A DNA stretch of 22,277 nt from Candidatus Saccharibacteria bacterium UBA6209 (GCA_905370345.1 CAJPKE010000013.1:1-22277); one strand, 5' to 3'; numbered from the stretch's first letter, positions 1-7,268 are shown. The notes: a model not told the origin generated them from the sequence alone. Translations and numbers: made by a program.

Positions 1-2
1 AT

Positions 3-482
3 CTTAGAAAGAAACGCATAGAACACCTATGGACTATTGTACTCATGCATGAGCGCAATGAAGAAAATCCTATCGCTGAATATATGATCAAAGCAGAAGA
101 AGCTATCCACGGACGCCCTCTGAACGATCAAGAAAAAAAATCACTTAGGAGTAGTGATTTTTATAAACGCTTGCAAGAAACAGCCGCAAGTTGTATTCAT
201 CTCAGTGATTCGAAATTATTAGGTATCTATTCGGAGCTATTAACCCTCTATTTAGAGCTACTGGAAGATGATAAACGAGATGAAATATTAGAAATGATTA
301 ATTGGATAGAGGAGATGGAAGAAAACAAAGACAAACTGACCAGAATCTCAGAATTCCTAAAATCAATGGAAGAATACTCGAAAGCACTGAAGGAAGATGA
401 GCCAAAAAGCACAGAGACGGAATCAACAGAATCAAAATCGATAGAAAGAAAACTTGGCGAAACTGCAACGCGACGGCAATAA
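3..482 (+). CDS. Acidic hypothetical protein, probably 5'-truncated by the window edge
   Basis: I do not recognise a family. The frame is open from base 3, and the residues before the first ATG (position 45) read like ordinary protein (LRKKRIEHLWTIVL). There is no Shine-Dalgarno or good -10 at the ATG, so the true start probably lies upstream of the window; if ATG 45 is used the product is 145 residues. The visible part is predicted mostly helical and very rich in Glu and Lys, with a low-complexity Ser/Thr/Glu/Lys tail over the last 30 residues. No membrane segment or signal peptide is visible. The gene is followed 20 bp later by a strong terminator and converges on the khpA operon. Function unknown. 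Confidence 0.55.
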   Translation, partial: LRKKRIEHLWTIVLMHERNEENPIAEYMIKAEEAIHGRPLNDQEKKSLRSSDFYKRLQETAASCIHLSDSKLLGIYSELLTLYLELLEDDKRDEILEMINWIEEMEENKDKLTRISEFLKSMEEYSKALKEDEPKSTETESTESKSIERKLGETATRRQ

Positions 483-501
483 AACAGTCATATTCCCCAC
501 C

Positions 502-531
502 AAAAAACCGCCCCAATAAGGACGGTTTTTT
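502..531. terminator. Bidirectional rho-independent terminator
   Basis: Arms AAAAAACCGCCC and GGACGGTTTTTT surround a short CAATAA loop, with one mismatch in the stem. The hairpin is flanked by an A run on one side and a T run on the other, so it can end transcription in both directions. It sits between the plus-strand hypothetical gene (stop at 482) and the minus-strand khpA gene (stop at 615), and probably serves both. Confidence 0.85.
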
Positions 532-614
532 AGCACAAATAAGGCTCTCAATGGTTACCCATTGTCTCGCATAGAGCTGTTCTCGCATAATGTCTGTGCT
601 TGAACTGGTTTTAA

Positions 615-1004
615 TTATATATCAAGATCGTCGAGTTCTGCAAGCTCTTTTCTGGTGTTTTCTGCGTAAGATGATCCATTTTCCACAGTTTCATCTGTTG
701 AGTTATCCACAGAAGCATGATCATTATAGCTATTGCTCTCACGCTCACCAGAAAAACCATCATTGTTAACGATCTTCAAGTTATATCGAGCATCATTCTT
801 TGCGCCCAAAGCTCGCAGAAGTGTACGCAAACTCTGTGCTGTACTGCCGCGCTTACCAATAACTCGACCCAAATCTGCTGGATTAACTGTCAATGTTAGT
901 AAAACGCCCTTTTCATCAATGGTTCGGTCTACTACGACGTCTTCTGGACGTCCAACCAACGCCTTTACAGTATATTCTACAAACTGCTGATCTATTGTTG
1001 ACAT
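615..1004 (-). CDS. khpA: KH-domain RNA-binding protein KhpA
   Basis: Small RNA-binding protein of the KhpA (YlqC) family; family members bind RNA through a single KH domain, often with KhpB/Jag as partner. Residues 1-80 align with the usual roughly 76-residue KhpA, including the KH loop GKRG at residues 50-53 (VIGKRGSTAQSLR). The remaining 50 residues are a polar tail rich in Ser, Asn, Glu and Asp that most KhpA proteins lack. I chose the ATG at 1004, not the upstream in-frame ATG at 1067, because a strong AGGAGGAGG lies just before it and the family's N-terminus starts there. It is the last gene of the rpmF-nusB-NUDIX-rnc cluster, and has a promoter of its own in the gap after rnc. Confidence 0.9.
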   Translation of the reverse strand: MSTIDQQFVEYTVKALVGRPEDVVVDRTIDEKGVLLTLTVNPADLGRVIGKRGSTAQSLRTLLRALGAKNDARYNLKIVNNDGFSGERESNSYNDHASVDNSTDETVENGSSYAENTRKELAELDDLDI

Positions 1005-1038
1005 TCTGCCCCTCCTCCTGGAATTAAACTGTATTTTC

Positions 1039-1067
1039 ATTATACACGAGCAGTTTACGCCGTGCAA
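1039..1067 (-). promoter_or_regulatory. Promoter for khpA
   Basis: On the minus strand a perfect TATAAT (1039-1044) is preceded, after 17 nt, by TTGCAC (1062-1067). Transcription would start near 1032 and give a 28-nt leader with a strong Shine-Dalgarno. This lets khpA be expressed apart from rnc. Confidence 0.55.
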
Positions 1068-1074
1068 ACTTTAA

Positions 1075-1791
1075 TTATTTCTCGCCAGATTCTTTATATT
1101 TAGCAATTGCAGCACGAGCAGCTTGCTGTTGAGCAACTTGCTTTGACGGACCAATGCCTCGCCCCATCATATTATCACCAACAAAAACCCCAAGGGTAAA
1201 GACTTTATCATGATCTGGGCCTTCTTCGCTCAGGACTTTATATACCGGCGTTTGATTGTCAACCCGCTGAGAAATTTCCTGCAAATACGACTTCGGATCA
1301 CGCCAACTGCCAGACTCCAAAATTCCGTCCAGCTTAACAATTATATGCTTGTGAATAAAATCGCGAGCATCATCAAAGCCACGCTCCAAATAAATAGCGC
1401 CGATTACCGCCTCAAACGCATTAGCTAAAATCTGTAAATGCGCTCGCTCTGAGCCGTTCTTCTCGCCCTTTGACATACGAATCAGCGGACCATAACCCAA
1501 CTTATCGCCAGCGTCACCAATACTTTCCGTTCGTACCAAAGCTGCCCGCCAAGCAGTCAAAATTCCCTCTGGCTCAGAAAAATGCGTAAACAAATATTCC
1601 GTTACTGCCAATTCCAAAACCGCATCACCTAAGAATTCCAAGCGCTCATTGTGATGATGGACGGATTTTCGATGCTCATTGACATAACTGCGGTGAGTCA
1701 AAGCCGTGATTAGCAAATCCAAATTCTCAAACTCAAAACCTAATTTTTCGCGCGCAAAATCTTGATATGGTGCAGTGTTCATTCCGTTCAT
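1075..1791 (-). CDS. rnc: Ribonuclease III
   Basis: Double-strand-specific endoribonuclease that processes rRNA precursors and other structured RNAs; cytoplasmic, acts as a dimer. The signature NERLEFLGDAVLE lies at residues 48-60, and a dsRNA-binding domain starts at DPKSYLQE and runs to the C-terminus. The length of 238 residues is normal. In the second catalytic motif, LANAFEAVIGA (about 122-132), an Asn stands at residue 124 where the family usually has Asp; Glu127 is kept. The start abuts the stop of the upstream NUDIX gene (TAA then ATG) with AGGAG 9 nt before it, so translation is probably coupled. A second in-frame ATG lies three codons in. Confidence 0.96.
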   Translation of the reverse strand: MNGMNTAPYQDFAREKLGFEFENLDLLITALTHRSYVNEHRKSVHHHNERLEFLGDAVLELAVTEYLFTHFSEPEGILTAWRAALVRTESIGDAGDKLGYGPLIRMSKGEKNGSERAHLQILANAFEAVIGAIYLERGFDDARDFIHKHIIVKLDGILESGSWRDPKSYLQEISQRVDNQTPVYKVLSEEGPDHDKVFTLGVFVGDNMMGRGIGPSKQVAQQQAARAAIAKYKESGEK

Positions 1792-2289
1792 TTATAAATT
1801 CTCCTGTCTAATTCGTTTCATTGCCAAAAGAATCAGCTTGCCAATATCTTCATATTCAACTTCATCCAGCGCCTCATGAAAACTAAACCATTTAAGACCG
1901 TTCATCCACTCTTCCTTTTGGAGTTTCTCATTAGGATCTAGTGCCTTAACTAGATAAACTTGCGTTGTCATCAATACCAATTTATCGATTCGACGATAAC
2001 GAAAATTCACCTTGCCCAGCCAGCCGTGCAGTTCAATTTTCTTCAATCCAGTTTCCTCGCCAATTTCCCTACGAGCCGTCACCTGAGCCGTTTCACCTGG
2101 CTCAATATGACCTTTGGGAATTGTCCAGCGGTCGCGAGCGTCCTGATATAGCAAAAACTCTGCCTCGCCCTTTTTATTACGACGAAAAATCACGCCACCA
2201 GCAGTTGGCTCGCGTACAATTTCCTGAATCAATGGCTTCTTGCTGCCACTAAAATATTTTTTTATCTTATCAAAGTTGCTTGTTCTCAC
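1792..2289 (-). CDS. NUDIX hydrolase (Ap4A hydrolase/MutT-like)
   Basis: Pyrophosphohydrolase cleaving nucleoside diphosphates linked to another group X. The NUDIX box is complete at residues 60-82 (GHIEPGE...RREIGEETGL). The protein around it (FRRNKKGEAEFLLYQ, WTIPKGHIEPGE) resembles the diadenosine tetraphosphate hydrolase branch, but the substrate cannot be read from sequence. The start is a GTG inside the end of nusB, chosen because GGAGGAG lies 7 nt before it; this gives 165 residues and a 20-bp overlap with nusB. The upstream ATG at 2337 would add 16 nusB-frame-shadow residues with no homology-like character. Operon member between nusB and rnc. Confidence 0.88.
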   Translation of the reverse strand: MRTSNFDKIKKYFSGSKKPLIQEIVREPTAGGVIFRRNKKGEAEFLLYQDARDRWTIPKGHIEPGETAQVTARREIGEETGLKKIELHGWLGKVNFRYRRIDKLVLMTTQVYLVKALDPNEKLQKEEWMNGLKWFSFHEALDEVEYEDIGKLILLAMKRIRQENL

Positions 2290-2728
2290 TGTCGGACTCC
2301 TCCACGAGAGTACGGAGTGCCGTGCCAAGCACGCCATTCACAAACTTACCCGAGTTATCCGAACCGAACGCTTTTGCTAATTCTACCGCTTCGTTAATCA
2401 CCACTTTCGGCGGAACGGTATCTGCACAATATAGCAATTCATATAAACCAATTCTAAGTACCGCCCGATCAATTCGCGGCAACTGACTAATTGGCCATTC
2501 TGGCGCCAATGGCTGCAATTTCTCATCCAATTGACTCTGTGTCGAAAGTATGCCGCTGATCAAATTATCAATAAATTCAATATCGTCAACCGATGATTTA
2601 TATTCAGCCAAATTACGCTTTAAAATAGTCTTATAATCAACATCGCTATCGCCAACCTCTTTGCGAAATTCATGTTCATAAAGTGTTTGCAGTGCGACAA
2701 TTCGTCCCAAATGACGGTTTGATGCCAT
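2270..2728 (-). CDS. nusB: Transcription antitermination factor NusB
   Basis: All-helical RNA-binding protein that, with NusE/S10, binds boxA and supports antitermination during rRNA transcription. The 152-residue length and the C-terminal signature (PPKVVINEAVELAKAFGSDNSGKFVNGVL) are typical, as are the N-terminal RHLGRIVALQTLYEHEF and the PRIDRAVLRIGLYELL helix. The stop is TGA, which argues that UGA is not recoded here. The start ATG follows the rpmF stop by 24 nt with AGGA about 9 nt before it. The end overlaps the NUDIX gene. Confidence 0.95.
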   Translation of the reverse strand: MASNRHLGRIVALQTLYEHEFRKEVGDSDVDYKTILKRNLAEYKSSVDDIEFIDNLISGILSTQSQLDEKLQPLAPEWPISQLPRIDRAVLRIGLYELLYCADTVPPKVVINEAVELAKAFGSDNSGKFVNGVLGTALRTLVEESDSENKQL

Positions 2729-2752
2729 TACTAAGCGTCCTGTTCGTAATTA

Positions 2753-2899
2753 TTATTTTGTTGTTTTACCAGTTTCACGCTTGGTTGTCTTCACCTTAAC
2801 TGGTGAAGTTGCGTTAACGCGACGTGCCAATTTTAATACCAAGTGGCTGCGACGAAGACCAGTTTTACGTGGGCTACTCTGTTTCTTAGGTTGTGCCAT
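2753..2899 (-). CDS. rpmF: 50S ribosomal protein L32, short zinc-free form
   Basis: A 48-residue highly basic protein beginning MAQPKKQSSPRKTGLRRSHL, which matches the conserved N-terminus of L32 (a MA-P-K start, basic stretch, then RRSH-L). The usual C-terminal zinc ribbon with two CxxC pairs is absent; the protein has no cysteine and ends in a Lys/Thr-rich tail. The ATG has GAGGAG about 9 nt upstream and a good promoter. First gene of the rpmF-nusB-NUDIX-rnc-khpA unit, a sensible partner set for ribosome and RNA metabolism. The remaining doubt is that the protein is short and the match rests on its first half. Confidence 0.8.
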   Translation of the reverse strand: MAQPKKQSSPRKTGLRRSHLVLKLARRVNATSPVKVKTTKRETGKTTK

Positions 2900-2941
2900 A
2901 ATTTATTCTCCTCTTTTAGGTTGTCATAAAACTTACGTACC

Positions 2942-2970
2942 ATTATACCTTTTTTATTGGACAATCTCAA
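2942..2970 (-). promoter_or_regulatory. Promoter of the rpmF-nusB-NUDIX-rnc operon
   Basis: Minus strand: -35 TTGAGA (2965-2970), 17-nt spacer, -10 TATAAT (2942-2947). Predicted transcription start near 2935, giving a leader of about 36 nt that contains the rpmF Shine-Dalgarno. The -35 sits inside an imperfect dyad at 2960-2979. Confidence 0.8.
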
Positions 2971-2979
2971 GAGCTTGTC
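2960..2979. promoter_or_regulatory. Imperfect 20-bp dyad between divergent promoters
   Basis: Half-sites GACAA-T-CTC and GAG-C-TTGTC are symmetric in 8 of 10 base pairs. The dyad covers the rpmF -35 box and lies 20 bp upstream of the -35 of the divergent hypothetical gene. Possible operator for an unknown regulator; no regulator gene is adjacent. Confidence 0.35.
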
Positions 2980-2998
2980 TGCAAATTAGATAATAATA

Positions 2999-3027
2999 TT
3001 GACTTTTTATGTCGTTTATGGTAATAT
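2999..3027 (+). promoter_or_regulatory. Near-consensus promoter of the 3035 hypothetical gene (leaderless)
   Basis: -35 TTGACT (2999-3004), 17-nt spacer, -10 TAATAT (3022-3027) with an extended TGG just before it. The -10 ends 7 nt before the ATG at 3035, so the transcript should begin at or within a base or two of the start codon. The TTG of the -35 could be mistaken for a start codon in the same frame. Confidence 0.85.
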
Positions 3028-3034
3028 AGCAAAC

Positions 3035-3565
3035 ATGAACACGGAACGATTTACATCACAAAACAACAATGAAGACGACAGACCTGTAATAGAAATACCA
3101 AAATCTGTAGTTAAAATCGGTGCAGTAGCATTAGCCACGCTAGGCGTAGCTGGAGTTGCAAACGCCCTAGGCTTATTCTATAGCCCTAGATCACCAGAAA
3201 AAGGACCAAGCCCTGCCCATCAAGTAGCTCAAGTCGTAGAGGATTATAGCAATGGAATCATCACGGAGCTGCCAGAAGATACAGAAATTCACACTGTCAC
3301 TCTTGAAGAGGGAGAAAATCCGACTTCGGTGGCTGAAACAACCATGGAAGAATACAACGAAGAAAATCCTGAAAATAAGATAGACCCCAACGAGGCAAGA
3401 AGCTCCATATATGAAACTAGCATTAGTATGAAAGAACTCTACAAAGATGAGACGGGCAATACAGAGATTCAGCCAGGAACTACCGTCAACATCGCCATAG
3501 GCGACATAAACGGTGACGGAAAGCCAAGCATAGCCATAGCAGGAATAAAGAACGAATCGAAGTAG
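3035..3565 (+). CDS. Membrane-anchored hypothetical protein with LysM-like and Ca-loop-like motifs
   Basis: I do not recognise a named family. From ATG 3035 the product is 176 residues: a polar N-terminus of about 20 residues, a hydrophobic segment at about 24-50 (VVKIGAVALATLGVAGVANALGLFY) that should anchor it, then an acidic, presumably extracellular region. Within this, HTVTLEEGENPTSVAETTMEEY...EIQPGTTVNIA has the outline of a LysM repeat with an enlarged middle, and GDINGDGKPS resembles the DxNxDG calcium loop of FG-GAP or dockerin repeats. Both assignments are tentative. The start was chosen because the promoter -10 lies 7 nt before it and no Shine-Dalgarno is present. Convergent with leuS, with 8 bp between stops. 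Confidence 0.7.
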   Translation: MNTERFTSQNNNEDDRPVIEIPKSVVKIGAVALATLGVAGVANALGLFYSPRSPEKGPSPAHQVAQVVEDYSNGIITELPEDTEIHTVTLEEGENPTSVAETTMEEYNEENPENKIDPNEARSSIYETSISMKELYKDETGNTEIQPGTTVNIAIGDINGDGKPSIAIAGIKNESK

Positions 3566-3582
3566 ACTGTTTCCTAGACTAC
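3562..3582. other. Hairpin spanning the convergent stop codons of the hypothetical gene and leuS
   Basis: Arms GTAGACT and TAGACTAC form a stem with one A-A mismatch and overlap both TAG stop codons. There is no T run, so it is not a classical terminator. It may mark 3' ends by other means or be chance. Confidence 0.25.
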
Positions 3583-6075
3583 AATATTCACCAGCTTGCC
3601 TGGAACATAAACCATCTTTTTAGGTGGTTTATTGTTTATGAATTTCTGGACATTTTCGTCAGCCAGAGCTGCCGCTTCAACACCCTGCTTGTCCATATCA
3701 CTCGGCAGTTCAAGTTTCGCACGAAGCTTGCCATTCACTTGAACTATAATAGTCATCACGCTGCTCTTTAGATATTTTTCATCCCACTTTGGCCAGTGAC
3801 TAATGTGAACCGTATCATCATGACCCATTTCATGCCACAATTCCTCTGTGATATGCGGAGCAAAAGGCGCCAAAATCTGAATCAAGCTTTCTAATGCAAA
3901 TCGCCATTCATCTGACATGTCAATTCCTTGCGATTCTTTTATCTTATACAGACCATTGACCATTTCCATCATCGAAGCCACGGCCGTATTAAACTTCTCA
4001 TCTTCAATATCACTAGTAACTTTTTTAATTGTCAAATGAATTAACCGCAATAATTCTTGAGCTGTTTTTTCATTCGCGTCAAGAGAGTCGTTTAGATTCT
4101 TATCAATGAACTCCTGAACCAAGTTCCATGCTCGATTTAAGAACCTGTAAGTTCCCGGAACACCACGAGGATCCCATGGCGCATCCATGTCATAAGGAGC
4201 GATGAACATTTCGTAAACTCGCAGCGCATCAGCGCCATATCCACTGTCCATAATCTCCATTGGATCAATAACATTACCCTTAGATTTAGACATTTTCTGA
4301 CCATCCGGAGCCATAATGTACGCATTGTACATCATTCGCTTGAAAGGTTCTGGAGTCGGAACGAGGCCGAGCTTATAGAAAAATCGCATCCAAAAACGAC
4401 TATATAACAAGTGAGCCACGGCGTGGTCGGCACCATTGTAATAATCAACCGGCATCCAATGGTTAATTCTCTCAGGATTCCACGCTTCATTATCATTGTG
4501 CGGGTCGAGATATCGTAAGAAATACCAGCTAGAACAAGCATAGCCATCCAAAGTGTCAGTCTCACGTCGACCTTCTACCCAATTATCGCCGTCAGGCTTG
4601 TTTTCCGTAATCGGCACAGTTTTTCCAGTTTCAACATCCACCCAGACTCGTACCCAATCATCAACCTGGGCCAAAACGGAAGTATTACCGCCCGTTGGCT
4701 TAAAGTTCTCCACCTCTGGCAAAATCACCGGCAAGCATTCATCAGCCACGGCAATTGGCGCACGACCGTCAACATGAACAATTGGAATTGGAGCGCCCCA
4801 ATAGCGCTGACGAGAAATCAACCAATCGCGCATTTTATACGTGGTTTTACTTCGCCCAGAATTCTGCTGCTCCAGCCACGCAACAATTTGCTCGCGAGCA
4901 TCCTCACTCCTGGTGCCGTTAAATTGTCCGGAATTTATCAATTCGCCTTCACCAGAATAACAGCCAGTATCAGCTGAATACTCAGGCTTATCAATAACCT
5001 GGATAATCGGCAAGTCAAACTTCTCAGCAAACGCAAAATCGCGCTCGTCGTGCGCTGGCACTGCCATAACTGCGCCGGTTCCATAACCACCCAAAACATA
5101 ATCCGCCACCCAAATCGGCAATTTTTGACCATTAACTGGATTTATGACATAACTGCCAGTAAATACACCTGTTTTCTCTTTATTCTCTTGACGTTCAACA
5201 TCAGATTTTTGTTGCGAAGCTTGGATATACACTTCAACCTTTTCGCGCGTATCAGAATTGACCAACTGAGAAATCAGAGGATGCTCCGGCGCCAAAGCTA
5301 CATACGTCGCGCCAAATAACGTGTCAGGACGAGTTGTGAAAACTGTAATCTTGGAATCTTGACCACTAACCGCAAACTCAACTTCTGCACCAACTGACCG
5401 ACCAATCCAATTCTTCTGCATGGTTTTAACCATTTCCGTCCAATCAAGCGCATCGGTTGCCTCTAAAATTTCATCTGCATACGCCGTAATTCGGAAAAAC
5501 CACTGCTTGAGATTTCGCTTGGTTACAGGATTACCGCAGCGCCAACATTTGCCGCCTTCAACCTGTTCGTTAGCAAGCACTGTATTATCAGTTTCGCACC
5601 ACCATTGCGGCTGCTCTTTTTGATATGCCAAATCGTGCTTATACAATTGCGTAAAAATCCACTGAGTCCATTTGTAATATTCTGGATCGGCTGTAGAAAT
5701 TTCTTTTGTCCAATCATAACTAAACCCAAGTCGCTTCAATTGCTCCTTAAAGTGAACTTTCGCCTCATCGTGCGCCACACGCGGCGTTTTTCCGACTTTA
5801 ATAGCGTAATTTTCAACCGGCAGGCCAAAGCTGTCCCAGCCGATTGGATGATAAACATTATAACCCTGCTGACGCTTGAATCGTGCTTTGATGTCGGCAA
5901 ATTGAAAAGTACGACCGTGACCAATGTGAATTCCCGCCCCTGTAATCCCCGGAAGCATACTCAAACTGTAATATTTCGGCCGAGTCGTGTCATTAAAATC
6001 AACCGCGTAAGTGCCGTCAGCTTCCCATTTGTTTTGCCATTTTTGTTCAATTTCTGTCGGATTATAGCGTCTCAT
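3574..6075 (-). CDS. leuS: Leucyl-tRNA synthetase
   Basis: Class I aminoacyl-tRNA synthetase charging tRNA-Leu with leucine. HIGH is at residues 50-53, KMSKS at 594-598, and the CP1 editing domain carries TTRPDT (247-252) and GTGAVMAVPAHDERD, so proofreading should work. Cys residues in WWCETD and KCWRCG (about 160-182) retain part of the zinc-binding module. Total length 833 is normal. The block before HIGH reads PGITG where most LeuRS have PYPSG. The ATG has no Shine-Dalgarno; a -10 lies 7 nt before it. It follows the terminator of the 362-residue protein gene by a few bases and is probably transcribed alone. Confidence 0.98.
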   Translation of the reverse strand: MRRYNPTEIEQKWQNKWEADGTYAVDFNDTTRPKYYSLSMLPGITGAGIHIGHGRTFQFADIKARFKRQQGYNVYHPIGWDSFGLPVENYAIKVGKTPRVAHDEAKVHFKEQLKRLGFSYDWTKEISTADPEYYKWTQWIFTQLYKHDLAYQKEQPQWWCETDNTVLANEQVEGGKCWRCGNPVTKRNLKQWFFRITAYADEILEATDALDWTEMVKTMQKNWIGRSVGAEVEFAVSGQDSKITVFTTRPDTLFGATYVALAPEHPLISQLVNSDTREKVEVYIQASQQKSDVERQENKEKTGVFTGSYVINPVNGQKLPIWVADYVLGGYGTGAVMAVPAHDERDFAFAEKFDLPIIQVIDKPEYSADTGCYSGEGELINSGQFNGTRSEDAREQIVAWLEQQNSGRSKTTYKMRDWLISRQRYWGAPIPIVHVDGRAPIAVADECLPVILPEVENFKPTGGNTSVLAQVDDWVRVWVDVETGKTVPITENKPDGDNWVEGRRETDTLDGYACSSWYFLRYLDPHNDNEAWNPERINHWMPVDYYNGADHAVAHLLYSRFWMRFFYKLGLVPTPEPFKRMMYNAYIMAPDGQKMSKSKGNVIDPMEIMDSGYGADALRVYEMFIAPYDMDAPWDPRGVPGTYRFLNRAWNLVQEFIDKNLNDSLDANEKTAQELLRLIHLTIKKVTSDIEDEKFNTAVASMMEMVNGLYKIKESQGIDMSDEWRFALESLIQILAPFAPHITEELWHEMGHDDTVHISHWPKWDEKYLKSSVMTIIVQVNGKLRAKLELPSDMDKQGVEAAALADENVQKFINNKPPKKMVYVPGKLVNIVV

Positions 6076-6082
6076 ATCTGTA

Positions 6083-6091
6083 ATTATAGCA
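6083..6091 (-). promoter_or_regulatory. Extended -10 promoter of leuS (leaderless)
   Basis: Minus strand TGC-TATAAT, with the hexamer at 6083-6088. It ends 7 nt before the leuS ATG at 6075. The -35 position falls inside the upstream terminator hairpin and has only a poor match, consistent with an extended -10 promoter. Confidence 0.75.
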
Positions 6092-6122
6092 AATAATCCC
6101 GCTCATTACGAACGGGATTATT
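6092..6122 (-). terminator. Terminator of the Mur-like/362-residue protein unit
   Basis: Perfect 10-bp inverted repeat AATAATCCCG / CGGGATTATT with an 11-nt loop, 18 bp after the stop of the upstream minus-strand gene. The T-rich end of the hairpin runs directly into the leuS extended -10. Confidence 0.75.
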
Positions 6123-6140
6123 ATTAGACACTTAAGCTAT

Positions 6141-7229
6141 TTACCTAGTCGAGGTTGATGATAATCCGCTCGAATACCCTTCCATAAAACCTTCTATAAA
6201 CTCTTTCAAGCTCTCAGCATCCGACGGCGCCTTTATTTCCTCAGACTTGTTCATGTTAATGTCAAATGAAATCTCTACAGATGCCTTCTTATCATTACCC
6301 TTAAGCTCTACAGCCTTCAGTTCATGAGATAATCTATCAACCCACACCTTCAATGAAGCTGTGTCAATAGATGATGATCCACTACTCTTGTAGCTATTAG
6401 ATTTTCCACACTTACCGAGCGCCTTACCGACTGATGAATTCTTAAACTCTTCCTCAAATTTTGACGAATTAGATTTATTATTACCTTGCAATTCAAAACC
6501 ACGTCCACCATTACGGTCGCTGATCTTTGAATCTTTTATAGTGAAGAAGCTATTCTTTTGATAAATCTGAGCCAATTCCTTACGTGCACTTTCGTCACTT
6601 TGGATTTTCTTCAGAGCGTTAATTCCACACTTGTATTCGCTACCGATTTCATCTGGAGAAATCTTCATCCACGTGCCATTCATTTTATTGATTTCAGAAT
6701 TTAACTTTTTCAAAGTCTGATCACGATAAGCCTCCATTTGAGTCCTTGACATCTTACCGCCAGACGAAGACTCCATAACTACTTCCAGAAGGCTGCCATA
6801 CAACTCATTGAAGTTATTTATCTTCACATATATCGTCCCGTCATCACCAAGAACCACATCACCTTTAAGAGGGATATTTTTCTCAACTCCCTTAACAGCA
6901 AGCTTAGCGTCTATATCTGCCTTTGATTTTCCCGAATCAGTAGCAGCCTTTACGTTTAGCTCTATTTTCCCCTGGTCGCGCACGTCAATGACTACCTTAC
7001 CGTCGGCAGTCATCTTCTTTGCCATAATAGCATTAGACACAGCGTCCGTAACCATCTTTTCTGGATTCTGCCACCACAAAAAATAGACTAGCACAGCAGA
7101 AATAATAGCAATAAGAGCTATAACTCCCAGCACTATGCCAATTATCAATCCCGTTTTCTTCTTTTTTGGTTGCATCGGCACGCCATTATATTGCGGCTGC
7201 GGTGCAGGTTGATTATCTTGATCCATCAT
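6141..7229 (-). CDS. Membrane-anchored hypothetical protein, 362 residues
   Basis: No family recognised. The first 25 residues are Pro/Gln/Asn-rich and end in KKKK; one membrane segment follows at about 27-52 (GLIIGIVLGVIALIAIISAVLVYFLWW). The rest, about 310 residues, is hydrophilic and probably extracellular, with alternating polar/hydrophobic stretches suggesting a beta-rich fold (DGKVVIDVRDQGKIELNVKA), and two cysteines (SEYKCGIN, LGKCGKS) that could form a disulfide. The pattern resembles lipoprotein-like cell-surface proteins but lacks a lipobox. AAGGGGG lies 1 nt before the first ATG and 4 nt before a second adjacent ATG, so initiation may be at 7226. It starts 40 bp after the Mur-like gene and is probably co-transcribed with it. 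Confidence 0.85.
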   Translation of the reverse strand: MMDQDNQPAPQPQYNGVPMQPKKKKTGLIIGIVLGVIALIAIISAVLVYFLWWQNPEKMVTDAVSNAIMAKKMTADGKVVIDVRDQGKIELNVKAATDSGKSKADIDAKLAVKGVEKNIPLKGDVVLGDDGTIYVKINNFNELYGSLLEVVMESSSGGKMSRTQMEAYRDQTLKKLNSEINKMNGTWMKISPDEIGSEYKCGINALKKIQSDESARKELAQIYQKNSFFTIKDSKISDRNGGRGFELQGNNKSNSSKFEEEFKNSSVGKALGKCGKSNSYKSSGSSSIDTASLKVWVDRLSHELKAVELKGNDKKASVEISFDINMNKSEEIKAPSDAESLKEFIEGFMEGYSSGLSSTSTR

Positions 7230-7268
7230 TCCCCCTTGTTTTATATACCTTGAATTTAATACATCACA

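Noticed and set aside
541..600. Repeat TCTCGCATA occurring twice between khpA and the terminator
   Set aside because: Only two short copies, with no periodic array; not a CRISPR or regulatory repeat I can support.
2270..2272. UGA recoded as glycine (Gracilibacteria/Absconditabacteria code)
   Set aside because: TGA ends nusB and the 365-residue membrane protein at their natural lengths, and no conserved gene has an in-frame TGA.
2290..2337. ATG at 2337 as the NUDIX start
   Set aside because: It lies inside nusB with no Shine-Dalgarno, while the GTG at 2289 has GGAGGAG at ideal spacing.
2999..3034. TTG at 2999 as the start of the plus-strand hypothetical gene
   Set aside because: That TTG is the -35 box of a near-consensus promoter; the -10 ends 7 nt before ATG 3035.
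5605..6096. 163-residue plus-strand frame opposite the start of leuS
   Set aside because: Antisense to highly conserved LeuRS sequence, with no motif or ribosome-binding site.
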